A stretch of DNA of 64,000 nucleotides from Sphingobacteriaceae bacterium (GTDB taxonomy: Bacteria > Bacteroidota > Bacteroidia > B-17B0 > Aurantibacillaceae): contig JADJXI010000017.1 in the NCBI GenBank assembly GCA_016715905.1, forward strand, positions 62,001-126,000. The letters run 5' to 3'. The notes under the pieces were generated by a model that was given only the letters and a program-made list of their open reading frames with translations, did not search any database and was not told the origin of the DNA. The translations under genes and the position numbers were made by a program. Of this stretch, positions 6,549 through 15,740 are shown piece after piece. Within the stretch, counting starts at the first letter, position 1, and every line of letters begins with the position of its first letter.

Positions 6549-8741
6549 CTATCTCAAATACAACATCTCTCTGTACTTCGCTAATGGCCAAATGGCATCA
6601 TCAATGATGTTTTCCAGTTTATCTACATTATATCGTATTTCTTCAAAATAAGGCTTTACCTTATCACAATAAGCGTGCGCTTGCTTTTTTGCACTGTTTA
6701 ATTGATTAGCCTGTTTTCTGGCTTCCGTCATTTCATCCGCCGACTTTTTAATTATAGAAACTCTTTCACTGATTTCTTTAATTAATTCGATTTGTGTAGA
6801 TGCTGTTTTGCTAAATTCCGATTCTTTTAAAAATGATTTTAATCCATTTACATTTTCGATTAAACTTTTTTGATAATTGAGCGCAGCGGGAATAATTTGG
6901 TTGCTTACCATATCCACCATAATTCTGGATTCGATTTGTATTTTTTTGGTATAAGTTTCCAGATAAATTTCATAGCGCGATTCTTGTTCCCGGTGATTCA
7001 ATATACCTTGGCTTTCAAATAACTTAATTGTTTTTGGTGAAACAAAGGCTTCTAAAGCTCCGGGCGTAGTTGGAATGTTGCTCAACCCTCGTTTTTTAGC
7101 TTCCGCTTTCCACTCATCTCCATAGCCATTCCCTTCAAATCGTATTTTTTTAGACTCAATAATGTAATTCTTTAATACTTGTAAAATGGCATCATCTTTG
7201 TCCAAATTCTTTTTATTAATTAATTGATCAACTTCCGTTTTGAACTGTTGCAATTGATCGGACATAATGGTATTCAATACGGTCATTGCTCCCGCGCAAT
7301 TGGCAGATGAACCTACAGCCCTAAATTCAAACTTATTTCCGGTAAAGGCAAAAGGCGAAGTTCTGTTTCGATCTGTATTGTCTAATAGAATATCCGGAAT
7401 TTTTCCAATGCTCAATTTTAAAGCTGTTTTTTCTTCCGGACTTAATTTTTTATCTCCTACACTTACCTCAATTTCTTCCAACACTTTATTTAACTGTTCG
7501 CCTAAGAAAACGCTCATAATGGCCGGAGGAGCTTCATTAGCTCCTAAACGATGATCATTATTGGCGGATGCAATACAAGCGCGCATTAAATCAGCATGCT
7601 CGTGTACAGCCTTAACAGTATTGATAAAAAAAGTAAGGAATTGTAAATTTGTTTTAGGCGTTTTGCCCGGAGATAATAAATTTTTGCCCGTATTTGTAGC
7701 TAAACTCCAATTATTATGTTTACCGCTACCGTTTACACCGGCATAAGGTTTTTCGTGTAAGAGTACTCTAAAGTTATGTCGAATAGCCACTTTTTCCATG
7801 ACGTCCATTAATAATTGATTATGATCAACCGCAATATTTATTTCTTCAAAAACCGGCGCACATTCAAACTGTGCCGGCGCCACTTCATTATGTCTGGTTC
7901 TTACCGGTATTCCCAATAAATGAGCTTCGTATTCAAAGTCCTTCATATAAGCCAATACACGCTCCGGAATAGAGCCCCAGTAATGGTCTTCCAATTGCTG
8001 TCCTTTTGCTGAAGCGTGACCAAACAAAGAACGTCCGGTTTGTTGCAAGTCATAACGGATGTGATAAAGCGCTGCATCTACTAAAAAATATTCCTGTTCC
8101 CAACCAAGCGTTCCAATAACTTTAGTTACATTTTTATCAAAGAGCTGACAAACTTCTGTGGCGGCTTTATCTAACGCAGAAAGTGATTTTAATAAAGGGG
8201 TTTTAAAATCTAACGCTTCTCCGGTATATGAAACAAATATAGTAGGTATGCATAAAGTATTTCCCCAAATAAAAGCAGGTGATGTTGGATCCCAGGCCGT
8301 ATAACCCCTGGCTTCAAATGTACTACGTACACCTCCATTTGGAAACGAGGAGGCGTCAGGTTCTTGTTGTACCAATTGTGAGCCACTAAATCTTTCAATG
8401 GCTCTTCCGCCGCCAATGGGTTCAAAAAAACCATCATGCTTTTCTGCAGTAGTTCCGGTTAAAGGCTGAAACCAGTGCGTGTAATGGGTAACACCTTTAC
8501 TTTGCGCCCAGGCTTTCATACACGCAGCTACCTGATCGGCAATTTTTCGATCTATGGCTGTTCCCTTTTCCATGGCTTCTGTTACACTAGTGAAACCTTC
8601 TTCGCTTAGATATGTACGCATGGCATCAATACCAAACACATTGGCTCCAAAATATTCACTAACGGGTTTTTCTGTTTGATTTACTTCTACAGGTTTTCTA
8701 TTTATTACATCCTGCATGGCTAAAGTTCTTCGTGTACTCAT
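6549..8741 (-). CDS. glnN: Glutamine synthetase type III
   Basis: The chosen start is the ATG at 8739-8741 (MSTRRTLAMQDVINR). It gives 730 residues, the usual size of GSIII (about 725-730). The longer open frame upstream runs through the promoter and is not coding. The enzyme makes glutamine from glutamate, ammonia and ATP and is the main ammonium-assimilation enzyme of many Bacteroidota. Seen in the sequence: the GSIII N-terminal region (FGANVFGIDAMRTYL), GWEQEYFLVD carrying catalytic acidic residues, RHNEVAPAQFE, the glycine-rich NGSGKHNNWS ATP/glutamate region near residue 335-345, and NRTSPFAFTGNKFEFRAVGS. A helical C-terminal region follows. The gene is monocistronic, with a consensus promoter carrying a duplicated sequence block upstream. 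Confidence 0.96.
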   Translation of the reverse strand: MSTRRTLAMQDVINRKPVEVNQTEKPVSEYFGANVFGIDAMRTYLSEEGFTSVTEAMEKGTAIDRKIADQVAACMKAWAQSKGVTHYTHWFQPLTGTTAEKHDGFFEPIGGGRAIERFSGSQLVQQEPDASSFPNGGVRSTFEARGYTAWDPTSPAFIWGNTLCIPTIFVSYTGEALDFKTPLLKSLSALDKAATEVCQLFDKNVTKVIGTLGWEQEYFLVDAALYHIRYDLQQTGRSLFGHASAKGQQLEDHYWGSIPERVLAYMKDFEYEAHLLGIPVRTRHNEVAPAQFECAPVFEEINIAVDHNQLLMDVMEKVAIRHNFRVLLHEKPYAGVNGSGKHNNWSLATNTGKNLLSPGKTPKTNLQFLTFFINTVKAVHEHADLMRACIASANNDHRLGANEAPPAIMSVFLGEQLNKVLEEIEVSVGDKKLSPEEKTALKLSIGKIPDILLDNTDRNRTSPFAFTGNKFEFRAVGSSANCAGAMTVLNTIMSDQLQQFKTEVDQLINKKNLDKDDAILQVLKNYIIESKKIRFEGNGYGDEWKAEAKKRGLSNIPTTPGALEAFVSPKTIKLFESQGILNHREQESRYEIYLETYTKKIQIESRIMVDMVSNQIIPAALNYQKSLIENVNGLKSFLKESEFSKTASTQIELIKEISERVSIIKKSADEMTEARKQANQLNSAKKQAHAYCDKVKPYFEEIRYNVDKLENIIDDAIWPLAKYREMLYLR

Positions 8742-8760
8742 GTTTTTCTGTTTTTTTTGA

Positions 8761-8792
8761 CAAAAGTATGTGAAAAAAGGGGGGTGTACAAA
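8761..8792 (-). promoter_or_regulatory. glnN promoter: TTTG-N20-TACTTTTG
   Basis: On the minus strand TTTG (8789-8792) is followed after 20 nt by TACTTTTG (8761-8768), a full match to the Bacteroidota sigma-A consensus. The start codon follows 19 nt after the -7 box. The spacer contains one copy of the 16-bp repeat described separately, so a protein bound there would block or bend the promoter. Confidence 0.65.
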
Positions 8793-8840
8793 GAAAAAAA
8801 TCAATTTTTTGATGCAGGTGGCTAAAAAAAGGGGGGTGTA
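8773..8840 (-). repeat. Pair of 16-bp direct repeats in the glnN promoter region (possible operators)
   Basis: AAAAAAGGGGGGTGTA occurs exactly at 8773-8788 and 8825-8840, both on the plus strand, with start-to-start spacing of 52 bp, close to five helical turns. The near copy fills the spacer between the -33 and -7 boxes of glnN. The far copy is preceded on the minus strand by TTTTTG but has no -7 box after it. Cooperative binding of a nitrogen-responsive regulator is one reading; a partial promoter duplication is another. Confidence 0.5.
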
Positions 8841-8886
8841 ACAAAAATATTATCAACTTTTATGGAAATCTTGTTCAAAAGCGGAC

Positions 8887-8920
8887 AAAAAAAAGCCCCG
8901 TTTTAAAAAACGAGGCTTTT
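8887..8920 (-). terminator. Rho-independent terminator of the T9SS protein gene
   Basis: The sequence AAAAGCCCCGTTTT / AAAACGAGGCTTTT forms a 14-bp stem with one mismatch and a two-base loop. Read on the minus strand it ends in a run of eight T, 16 nt after the stop codon of the gene at 8936-11605. Confidence 0.85.
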
Positions 8921-8935
8921 AAGGATTATATTCAA

Positions 8936-11605
8936 CTAGCGAACTAGCTTTTTAGTGACTGTTCTGTCATTTGTTTTAACAGATATGATTAAAATCTCAT
9001 TATTGGAAGGAAGGTCTAATCGTACCGTTTCTTTTGTGGTAACTACTTTTTTGTCTTTAATAATTTTTTGTCCTAAGATATTGTAAACCGAAATCAAAGC
9101 TTCTGTTTGAGCAGGGAAAGCTAAATTAACATAAGCTGCGATTTTATCTTGTCCTATTGTAATAGACTCTTCACTGATAACCTGATTGTTTACATTGGCT
9201 ACAGCATTCACACCACAAACCGTTAACTCAAAACGAGCCGTGTAAGTTGTATCACTAAGGTAGAATGAATAAGGACCACTTCTTAAATCATGAGTAGTGT
9301 TTGTAGCCTTATCCTTTAACATCATGCAAGTCCCATAAGCAATGTTCTCAATATTTTCAGCACTGATACTGAAGTTACCGGATAAATACGGACGAGTAAT
9401 TATATCTATTACTGTGCTTTGATTATTTAAACGTTGTACAGAATTAATAGAATACTCTTCATTTCCAATCTGGCTGGCGATAGCCGTTCTTTTATTCCAT
9501 TGACCTGGAAAACCAATATAACCCGGAGAAGAATAAATTTTATGAGCGTCCACTTCAGGATCAAAATTATCAGAAGCACCGTCAATAAAATTAATAGCGG
9601 TCATGTCATAATCATTGGCGCCTTCTAATTTCAACCAAAATGTTTGATTTGGACTTTGATTTACGTTTGCCGATTTTAATAATTGATCGGCATTTGTATT
9701 GTTTGAATTTTTATTGGATTCTTGTGCGGTTATAACAGTTGTTGCTAATGCCTCACAATAAAAAGCTTGACCCATTGGAATATCGTCTTGTGCACCTACT
9801 CCAACACCATGACTGGAAACTCCGTTCACAAAGGAAGTTGTTGCGCCAATATCCGCGTTATAAATATAGATTGCATTCGCTACAGAGGCATTTCCGTTTC
9901 TTAGTTTAGTCCATGAAATTGGAGAAGCGTAAGGATTGGCAATTAAATTATACCCCGGATTTGCTCCGGCCGGGGTTCTTGTTAATAATATTGGTTGATT
10001 TCCCTGAACCAAAGCTCCGGTAACGGCAGTAGTAATATTTCCGGTTGTTCCGAAATTATCTCCTAAATAAACCCAATATCCTTTTGAAACAGTAATTGGG
10101 GAGCCCAAAGTAATCGTAGTATCATAACCATATCCATCAAATTCTGTCCAACTTTGTACCGACTCAAAATAGTTACCTCCTACTGAAGTAACACCTGTTG
10201 ATGAACCTTCAATTGCCATTGGAATTGGACCATACCAACTACCAAAAGTTTGACCCGTTACGCCACTCACTCCTAAATTTGCCCAATCGGTTGTTCCTCC
10301 AAGCATAAAAGTTTCAACAATTGCATTTCCGGAGATTGAACCTCCGCCCGTAATTTCAGCCACTCTACCCTTTAAGGAGCTAGTTGATCTTAACCTTAAA
10401 TTTCCACCGCTGGCTAATGTTCCGGCATTCACTTTTACGGAGTCTAAAATAATCACAGAACCACCCAATGTTTTCGTTCCTGAGTTTGTAATTTCTAAAG
10501 CGTTCAATGTTGTAGTTGCCGGACCAATGGATTGAGCGGTTGTATTTGTCAAACGAAGTAAACTTGTGTTAGGTGTAATTATTCCATTATTGACTAAATC
10601 ACCTCTTACATTTACCCAACTATTTCCGGCGAAACTAACCGTACTTCCGGTTAAAATGGATAAATGATCAAAACTTGCTTCACTGGCGCTTGTGGTTCCG
10701 GCTGTAATAGTTCCCCCTTTCATGGTAACCGTTGATGTTCCGGGTATAAAACTACCGATATTCGTAACGTTCCAAGTACCACCGGTTTCAGCGCCGGCAG
10801 AGGTTCTTGAAATCGTGATATGTCCACTCATAGCCACGCTACCTGTAGTATTAAAACTTACATTTGGTATGGGATTTTGCATGGCACTTGCGGTTCCTAC
10901 AATAGTTTTTGCACCTCCACCTACGAACAATATTGTTCCTGTATTTTGACTTGATGATAGGGTGGATGTAGTAATAACAGTTGAGGTACCTGTAATATTC
11001 AACCCGGCGGAAACATTCATAATACCTCTTAGTGCAAGCGGATATGTACCGCAATTTAATTCCAAGGTGGTACAAGATGAGGTGCCGGTTGTGCCAAAAT
11101 TCATCACTCTGTTACCAGCTGAACTAGATGCAGTTAAACTAACCACAGCAAAATTAAAAGCACCATTAATATTTCTTGCAGAGGCCGATTGTAAATCGAT
11201 ATGTACTACTCCCGAATTTGCGTTAAAAGTTCCTCCTGCACCTTTGGTCATGTTTCCACTTACGTGTAATGAACCGGATGGTGATATAAACGTTCCGGCT
11301 TGCACATTAAAATTAACCATAGTTAGGTCGATTGAACTTGCATCAACCGTTCCTGTATACCCTGAAAGCAACATTAAAGATACAACTTGTGTGTTACTTG
11401 GCATGTTACATACATCTGTGTTTGTTGCATTAAAAAATGCATTATCAGCAAATGTGGGTACTCCAAATCCAGGACCAAAACCACAATCCCAATTATTTGC
11501 ATTATCAAAATCAAAGTCGCCGTCCAAGTTAGTCCAAGTATAAGTAAACTGCGACTTCCCAATCAAACAAATTAAACTGAAAATTAAAATATATATATTC
11601 CTCAT
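8936..11605 (-). CDS. Large secreted protein with T9SS type A sorting domain
   Basis: An 889-residue protein with a signal peptide (MRNIYILIFSLICLIGKSQ). A long Ser/Thr/Asn/Gly-rich beta-repeat region covers about residues 25-430, with repeated 'GTFNANSGVV', 'GTWNVTNIGSF' and 'NNGIITPNTS' segments like beta-helix or adhesin passenger domains. A mixed domain at about 430-800 follows, and the C-terminal 70-80 residues carry the type IX sorting pattern ISVYNILGQKI...TVTKKLVR. Substrates of this class cross the outer membrane through the Por system and stay attached to the surface or are released. Adhesion or surface-layer function is likely but not shown. A terminator follows. The divergent TonB receptor starts 205 bp away. 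Confidence 0.85.
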   Translation of the reverse strand: MRNIYILIFSLICLIGKSQFTYTWTNLDGDFDFDNANNWDCGFGPGFGVPTFADNAFFNATNTDVCNMPSNTQVVSLMLLSGYTGTVDASSIDLTMVNFNVQAGTFISPSGSLHVSGNMTKGAGGTFNANSGVVHIDLQSASARNINGAFNFAVVSLTASSSAGNRVMNFGTTGTSSCTTLELNCGTYPLALRGIMNVSAGLNITGTSTVITTSTLSSSQNTGTILFVGGGAKTIVGTASAMQNPIPNVSFNTTGSVAMSGHITISRTSAGAETGGTWNVTNIGSFIPGTSTVTMKGGTITAGTTSASEASFDHLSILTGSTVSFAGNSWVNVRGDLVNNGIITPNTSLLRLTNTTAQSIGPATTTLNALEITNSGTKTLGGSVIILDSVKVNAGTLASGGNLRLRSTSSLKGRVAEITGGGSISGNAIVETFMLGGTTDWANLGVSGVTGQTFGSWYGPIPMAIEGSSTGVTSVGGNYFESVQSWTEFDGYGYDTTITLGSPITVSKGYWVYLGDNFGTTGNITTAVTGALVQGNQPILLTRTPAGANPGYNLIANPYASPISWTKLRNGNASVANAIYIYNADIGATTSFVNGVSSHGVGVGAQDDIPMGQAFYCEALATTVITAQESNKNSNNTNADQLLKSANVNQSPNQTFWLKLEGANDYDMTAINFIDGASDNFDPEVDAHKIYSSPGYIGFPGQWNKRTAIASQIGNEEYSINSVQRLNNQSTVIDIITRPYLSGNFSISAENIENIAYGTCMMLKDKATNTTHDLRSGPYSFYLSDTTYTARFELTVCGVNAVANVNNQVISEESITIGQDKIAAYVNLAFPAQTEALISVYNILGQKIIKDKKVVTTKETVRLDLPSNNEILIISVKTNDRTVTKKLVR

Positions 11606-11810
11606 AATAAAGGGTGTTTAAAATTCTTTACGATAAATTTAGTTCTTTGGTTTCACATCGCCAAGAAAATTGGAAGATAAAATCAATGCATTGGTCGTTT
11701 TTCTCCATCTAAAAAATTTTAAAAATCTAACATTTCTTACACATTCCCCCAAACTTAATAGTCTTTTTTTAATACATTTACCATTCTTAAATTGATACTT
11801 AATAATTTCT

Positions 11811-14183
11811 ATGTTTTTGCGTGTCCCATTTATCCATTTTTATAAAATCATACTTGCTTCTATTCTTATGCTGGCATCTTTCGGTGGTAAATCTCAAACC
11901 GGTGCTATAAAAGGATTTGTGTATGATCATGCGAATGGAGAACCTGTTCCTTTTTGCAATGTTTATTTTAAAGGAACTACTATTGGCGCCAATACCGATT
12001 TAAATGGATTTTTTAGTATTAACCGGGTGAAACCGGGTAATTATACGCTTTTAGTTACCAGTTTAGATTTTGATACCATTTCGGAAAGTGTTGAAATAAA
12101 GGCTGGTGAATTTTTAAATAAAAAATTCTATGCTAAAAAGGGCGGTGTTAAACTGGATGAAGTTGAGGTTTCAACCACCGCTGCCGAAAAAATTGAAAAC
12201 ACCACTGTTGCCGTTCAAAAAATTGATCCAATAGCCATAAATAAACTCCCAAGTATTGGTGAACCCGATATTGCTCAATATTTACAGGTATTACCCGGAG
12301 TAGTTTTTACGGGCGATCAGGGTGGACAATTATACATTCGTGGAGGATTACCCGTTCAAAATAAAGTTCTTTTAGATGGTTTAATAGTTTATAATCCATT
12401 TCACTCCATCGGTTTATTCTCGGTTTTTGATAGTGACATCATGAAAAATGCAGATGTTTATAGTGCAGGATTTGGTGCTGAATATGGAGGAAGGACCTCT
12501 TCCATTATGGATGTAACTACAAGAGATGGAAATAAAAAAAGAGCAAGTGGGAAAGTTTCACTTTCTACTTTTGGAGCAAAGGCCACACTTGAGGGTCCTT
12601 TTAAAAAATTAACCGACGATGGCAATACCAGCATTTCTTATTTATTATCTGCTAAACACTCCTATCTCCCGCAAACTTCTAAAATTTTGTATAGCTACGC
12701 TAATCCAAACGGTTTGCCTTTTTATTATACAGATTTATTTGGAAAAATGTCGGTGAACTCTACCAGCGGAAGCAAGTTTAGCTTGTTTGGTTTTAGTTTT
12801 AATGATAAAGTTGATTACAGTGATGTGGCTACTTTTAACTGGCAAAATATTGGTGCTGGTTCTAATTTCGTTCTCGTTCCCCCATCTTCCAATTTATTGG
12901 TTGAAGGCGTTTTTGCGTTTTCAAAATATAACATCAATTTTGTTAATCCCAGTTTGGAAACCGACACCAAAAGTAGCGAAGTGAGTAGTGTGAATACCGG
13001 TTTTTCATTTGTGAAATATATAGGTAAACAGGAATTGAGATTTGGTTTTGAAGGCATTGTAACTACAACCAAATTTACTTTACTTAATCCGTTTTTCGCA
13101 AAAATAGAATTAAATAAACAAACCATTGATGATGCAGGCTATATTAAATTTAAATACATGAACAGAGGAAAAAATATAGTTTTTGAACCATCCTTTCGTT
13201 TACAACAATATGCCAGTTTAAATGTTATTTCACCGGAACCAAGAGCTGCCCTTAAAATAAACATCACTAAAAAAATAAGATTAAAAGCGGCAGCAGGTTA
13301 CTATAGTCAAACATTAATCAGCGCAAACAGCGACAGAGATGTGGTAAACTTGTTTTATGGCTTCATTAATGCACCTAACGTTGACCAGGTTGCCGATAAA
13401 TACATAGACTACACCGGAGCCGTACAAGACATGAAGAACACGGTTCAAAAATCAAATCATATGGTTGGCGGTATTGAGTTTGACTTCCTGAAATTTTTTG
13501 AACTTAATATAGAAACCTATCAAAAAATATTTAATCAAATCATCAATACCAACCGCTCTAAAATTTATGACGATAATAAAGAAAATGAGTACCGACCCGA
13601 TGAATATAAAAAGGACTTTGTTGTAGAACAAGGCCGAGCCCGCGGTTTTGATGTGGTTTTGAAATACGATAAAAAGAAATTTTATTTCTGGGCTGTATAT
13701 TCCCTCACTTTTAACGACAGATGGGTTGGTAACAATAATACCGGAACAGTGTTGAACTATCCTCCGAATTTCGACAGACGACATAACGTAAACCTGGTTA
13801 GCTCTTACACTTTTGGCAAAAAGAAAAACTTTGAATTAAACGCAAGATGGAATATGGGCACCGGATTTCCGTTTACTCAAACACAGGGTTTCATCAATCA
13901 ATTTAATCCACAAGGTAATATCAACTACAATTTCAATACGGCAAACGGGCAGTTAAATTACATTCCTTCAACCTTAAACGGCGGCCGATTACCGGATTAT
14001 CATCGCTTGGATATAGGGTTTAAATATAAATACGTGCACAGCGATAAAACAACTTTTGAACTTAACGCCGGAGCAACAAACATCTATAACAGAAAAAATA
14101 TTTTTTATGTAGATCGTTTTACTTTTAAAACCATCAATCAATTACCAATAATGCCAAATGTGAATTTGAGTATTACCTTTTAA
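11811..14183 (+). CDS. TonB-dependent outer-membrane receptor with N-terminal CarboxypepD_reg-like domain
   Basis: A 790-residue protein with a signal peptide ending near residue 28 (ASFGGKSQ). A carboxypeptidase-regulatory-like beta-sandwich follows at about 30-110 (GAIKGFVYDHANGEPVPF, TDLNGFFSINRVKPGNY). The plug domain covers about 115-230 (LDEVEVSTTAAEKIE, LPSIGEPDIAQYLQVLPGV, QLYIRGGLPVQNKVLLDG). The rest is a beta-barrel that ends in an aromatic/hydrophobic strand, NVNLSITF. Such receptors import large or scarce substrates using TonB-ExbBD energy. No SusD partner is adjacent, so this is the solo OAR-like type rather than a polysaccharide-utilisation locus. The ligand is unknown. Confidence 0.92.
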   Translation: MFLRVPFIHFYKIILASILMLASFGGKSQTGAIKGFVYDHANGEPVPFCNVYFKGTTIGANTDLNGFFSINRVKPGNYTLLVTSLDFDTISESVEIKAGEFLNKKFYAKKGGVKLDEVEVSTTAAEKIENTTVAVQKIDPIAINKLPSIGEPDIAQYLQVLPGVVFTGDQGGQLYIRGGLPVQNKVLLDGLIVYNPFHSIGLFSVFDSDIMKNADVYSAGFGAEYGGRTSSIMDVTTRDGNKKRASGKVSLSTFGAKATLEGPFKKLTDDGNTSISYLLSAKHSYLPQTSKILYSYANPNGLPFYYTDLFGKMSVNSTSGSKFSLFGFSFNDKVDYSDVATFNWQNIGAGSNFVLVPPSSNLLVEGVFAFSKYNINFVNPSLETDTKSSEVSSVNTGFSFVKYIGKQELRFGFEGIVTTTKFTLLNPFFAKIELNKQTIDDAGYIKFKYMNRGKNIVFEPSFRLQQYASLNVISPEPRAALKINITKKIRLKAAAGYYSQTLISANSDRDVVNLFYGFINAPNVDQVADKYIDYTGAVQDMKNTVQKSNHMVGGIEFDFLKFFELNIETYQKIFNQIINTNRSKIYDDNKENEYRPDEYKKDFVVEQGRARGFDVVLKYDKKKFYFWAVYSLTFNDRWVGNNNTGTVLNYPPNFDRRHNVNLVSSYTFGKKKNFELNARWNMGTGFPFTQTQGFINQFNPQGNINYNFNTANGQLNYIPSTLNGGRLPDYHRLDIGFKYKYVHSDKTTFELNAGATNIYNRKNIFYVDRFTFKTINQLPIMPNVNLSITF

Positions 14184-14189
14184 TTTCAA

Positions 14190-14220
14190 TTTGTTTTACA
14201 TTAAATATTTAGTAAGTTTA
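14190..14220 (+). promoter_or_regulatory. Likely promoter of the cobalamin adenosyltransferase gene
   Basis: TTTG (14190-14193) is followed after 19 nt by TAAGTTTA (14213-14220), one base off TAnnTTTG. The ATG is 7 nt further on, so the leader would be very short. Confidence 0.4.
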
Positions 14221-14227
14221 TATTATC

Positions 14228-14782
14228 ATGTCATCTAAAATTTACACCAAAACCGGCGACAAAGGCCTTACTTCCCTATTGGGCGGTACCCGTTTACCAA
14301 AACATCATGTAAGAATTGAAGCTTATGGAAATGTAGATGAATTGAATTCTTATGTAGGATTATTAAGAGATTGTTTAGAGGATGAAAAAACAAAAAATTT
14401 ACTGATTGATATTCAAGATCGATTATTTACCATTGGCGCGGGTTTAGCTGCCGATCCCGTTAAGAATAAAATGGAATTACCTAAAATTGATGAAGAAGAT
14501 GTATTAAAACTCGAAACTGCTATTGATGAAATGGACAAAGTAGTTCCACCCATGAAATCATTTGTGCTTCCGGGAGGACATTTGCATGTTTCCTATTGTC
14601 ATATTACTCGTTGTGTTTGCAGAAGAGCAGAACGATCGGTTATACATCTTACTCAAACGGAAAAAATTAATGAATTATATATTCAATATTTAAATCGCCT
14701 ATCTGATTATTTCTTTATGTTATCGCGATGGATAGCTTTTTCCAATAAAATAACTGAATTACCCTGGAAGCCAAAAAAATAA
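14228..14782 (+). CDS. PduO-type cob(I)yrinic acid a,c-diamide adenosyltransferase
   Basis: This 184-residue protein matches the ATP:cob(I)alamin adenosyltransferase family of PduO/MMAB type over its whole length. It has the N-terminal ATP-binding KTGDKGLTSLLGG, then VRIEAYGNVDELNSYVG, then FVLPGG and the helix RCVCRRAERSV. It transfers the 5'-deoxyadenosyl group of ATP to cob(I)alamin to make coenzyme B12, needed for example by methylmalonyl-CoA mutase or B12-dependent ribonucleotide reductase. None of those enzymes is in the window. The next gene starts 1 nt after its stop, so the two are probably co-translated, although a hotdog thioesterase has no known role in B12 chemistry. Confidence 0.93.
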   Translation: MSSKIYTKTGDKGLTSLLGGTRLPKHHVRIEAYGNVDELNSYVGLLRDCLEDEKTKNLLIDIQDRLFTIGAGLAADPVKNKMELPKIDEEDVLKLETAIDEMDKVVPPMKSFVLPGGHLHVSYCHITRCVCRRAERSVIHLTQTEKINELYIQYLNRLSDYFFMLSRWIAFSNKITELPWKPKK

Positions 14783-14783
14783 A

Positions 14784-15191
14784 TTGAAACCCGAGCAAAT
14801 AGTTGGCAAAATGATGGATAAAGACTTTTTTAGTCAGTGGTTGGGTATTAAAATTTTAGAAGTAAAAACGGGTTTTTGTAAAATTTCCATGCAAGTTCGC
14901 AAAGAAATGTTGAATGGATTTGGTATTGCTCATGGCGGAATAAGTTACAGTTTTGCAGATAGTGCATTAGCTTTTGCTTCAAACTCGGGAGGTAAAAAAA
15001 GCGTGAGTATAGAAACCTCCATTGCTCACATTGAGCCTCTGCATGAAGGAGAAGAAATAACCGCAATTGCCGAATGTGTTACAGAATCAGAAAAATTAGG
15101 GCATTATCAAATCACTGTATATAACGCTAAACAAAATAAAATCGCACTCTTTAAGGGTATGGTGTACAAAACTTCAAAAATTTGGGATTAA
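14784..15191 (+). CDS. PaaI-family hotdog-fold acyl-CoA thioesterase
   Basis: A 135-residue single-domain hotdog protein with the PaaI-type motif FGIAHGGISYSFADSALAFA, in which the HGG and the following D/S residues line the active site. The family hydrolyses acyl- or aryl-CoA thioesters such as ring-modified phenylacetyl-CoA. The likely start is TTG at 14784-14786, one base after the upstream stop. It supplies the conserved N-terminal PEQIVGKMMDKDFFSQWLGI. An ATG at 14811 would remove the start of this segment. Substrate not assignable. The 3-oxoadipyl-CoA-thiolase-like gene 550 bp downstream hints at aromatic acid or phenylacetate breakdown, but no other pathway gene is present. Confidence 0.88.
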   Translation: MKPEQIVGKMMDKDFFSQWLGIKILEVKTGFCKISMQVRKEMLNGFGIAHGGISYSFADSALAFASNSGGKKSVSIETSIAHIEPLHEGEEITAIAECVTESEKLGHYQITVYNAKQNKIALFKGMVYKTSKIWD

Positions 15192-15198
15192 ACCTTTA

Positions 15199-15206
15199 TA
15201 GTTTTG
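15199..15206 (+). promoter_or_regulatory. -7 box (TAGTTTTG) before the His-rich secreted protein
   Basis: TAGTTTTG matches TAnnTTTG exactly and lies 15 nt before the ATG at 15222. A TTTG occurs at 15181-15184, but the 14-nt spacing is shorter than usual. Confidence 0.4.
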
Positions 15207-15221
15207 TAAAGTCAAACAAAC

Positions 15222-15641
15222 ATGAAAACATTATTTAAATATTTATTAATAAGTAGCCTAGTTTTTTCGGTTTGCTATGTTAAGGCTCAAAAACGTCACC
15301 ACCCTCATAAGCATCATGCACACCGAAAAGCGGTTGTTGTTAAACGCAGTCCTTATCGTCCTACAAAAGTGGTGATCTATCATCCGCACTGGCGCCCGGC
15401 GTACGCTTATCATCGCAGATGGGTTTATTGGCCGAAGTATAATTTGTATTGGGATAATTGGAGAAATCATTATCGCTTCTGGAACGGAACCATTTGGATT
15501 TCACAGCCTGCGCCTCCGGCCGTGGTGGTAAATGTAAATCTGGATAAAGAAAAACATAGTGAATTAAAAGAAGCGGAAGATGATACCGATGAAATAGAGA
15601 CTTCAAACACTGAACACAAAAAAGATTACAAGGCTGAGTGA
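15222..15641 (+). CDS. Small secreted histidine/tryptophan/tyrosine-rich protein, function unknown
   Basis: A 139-residue protein with a signal peptide (MKTLFKYLLISSLVFSVCYVKAQ). A very basic His-rich stretch follows (KRHHPHKHHAHRK), then a middle part full of Trp, Tyr, His and Arg (residues about 50-100, e.g. YHPHWRPAYAYHRRWVYW), then an acidic C-terminal tail (EEDDTDE-type, about 110-139). I recognise the general type, small His/Trp/Tyr-rich exported proteins of Bacteroidota, but no function. The His clusters could bind Zn, Ni or Cu, and the opposite charges of the two ends could pair. It has its own putative promoter and does not appear to belong to an operon. Confidence 0.75.
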   Translation: MKTLFKYLLISSLVFSVCYVKAQKRHHPHKHHAHRKAVVVKRSPYRPTKVVIYHPHWRPAYAYHRRWVYWPKYNLYWDNWRNHYRFWNGTIWISQPAPPAVVVNVNLDKEKHSELKEAEDDTDEIETSNTEHKKDYKAE

Positions 15642-15740
15642 TACTGCTTTAAAAAAAATTATCATTGTTCTATTTGGAATAATTTGCTTTTCGATGCGGG
15701 TTTCTGATAATAATATTTAATTTTAGGGAATATTATTATT

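Noticed and set aside
8742..8804. N-terminal extension of GSIII by 21 residues
   Set aside because: It would place the -7 box inside the coding region and adds a Phe-rich segment foreign to GSIII. The 730-residue form has the normal length.
10962..11543. 193-codon open frame on the plus strand inside the T9SS protein gene
   Set aside because: It is antisense to a long gene with signal peptide and sorting domain. Its product is a Val/Pro/Ala-rich mirror of Thr/Asn/Gly codons with no domain-like pattern.
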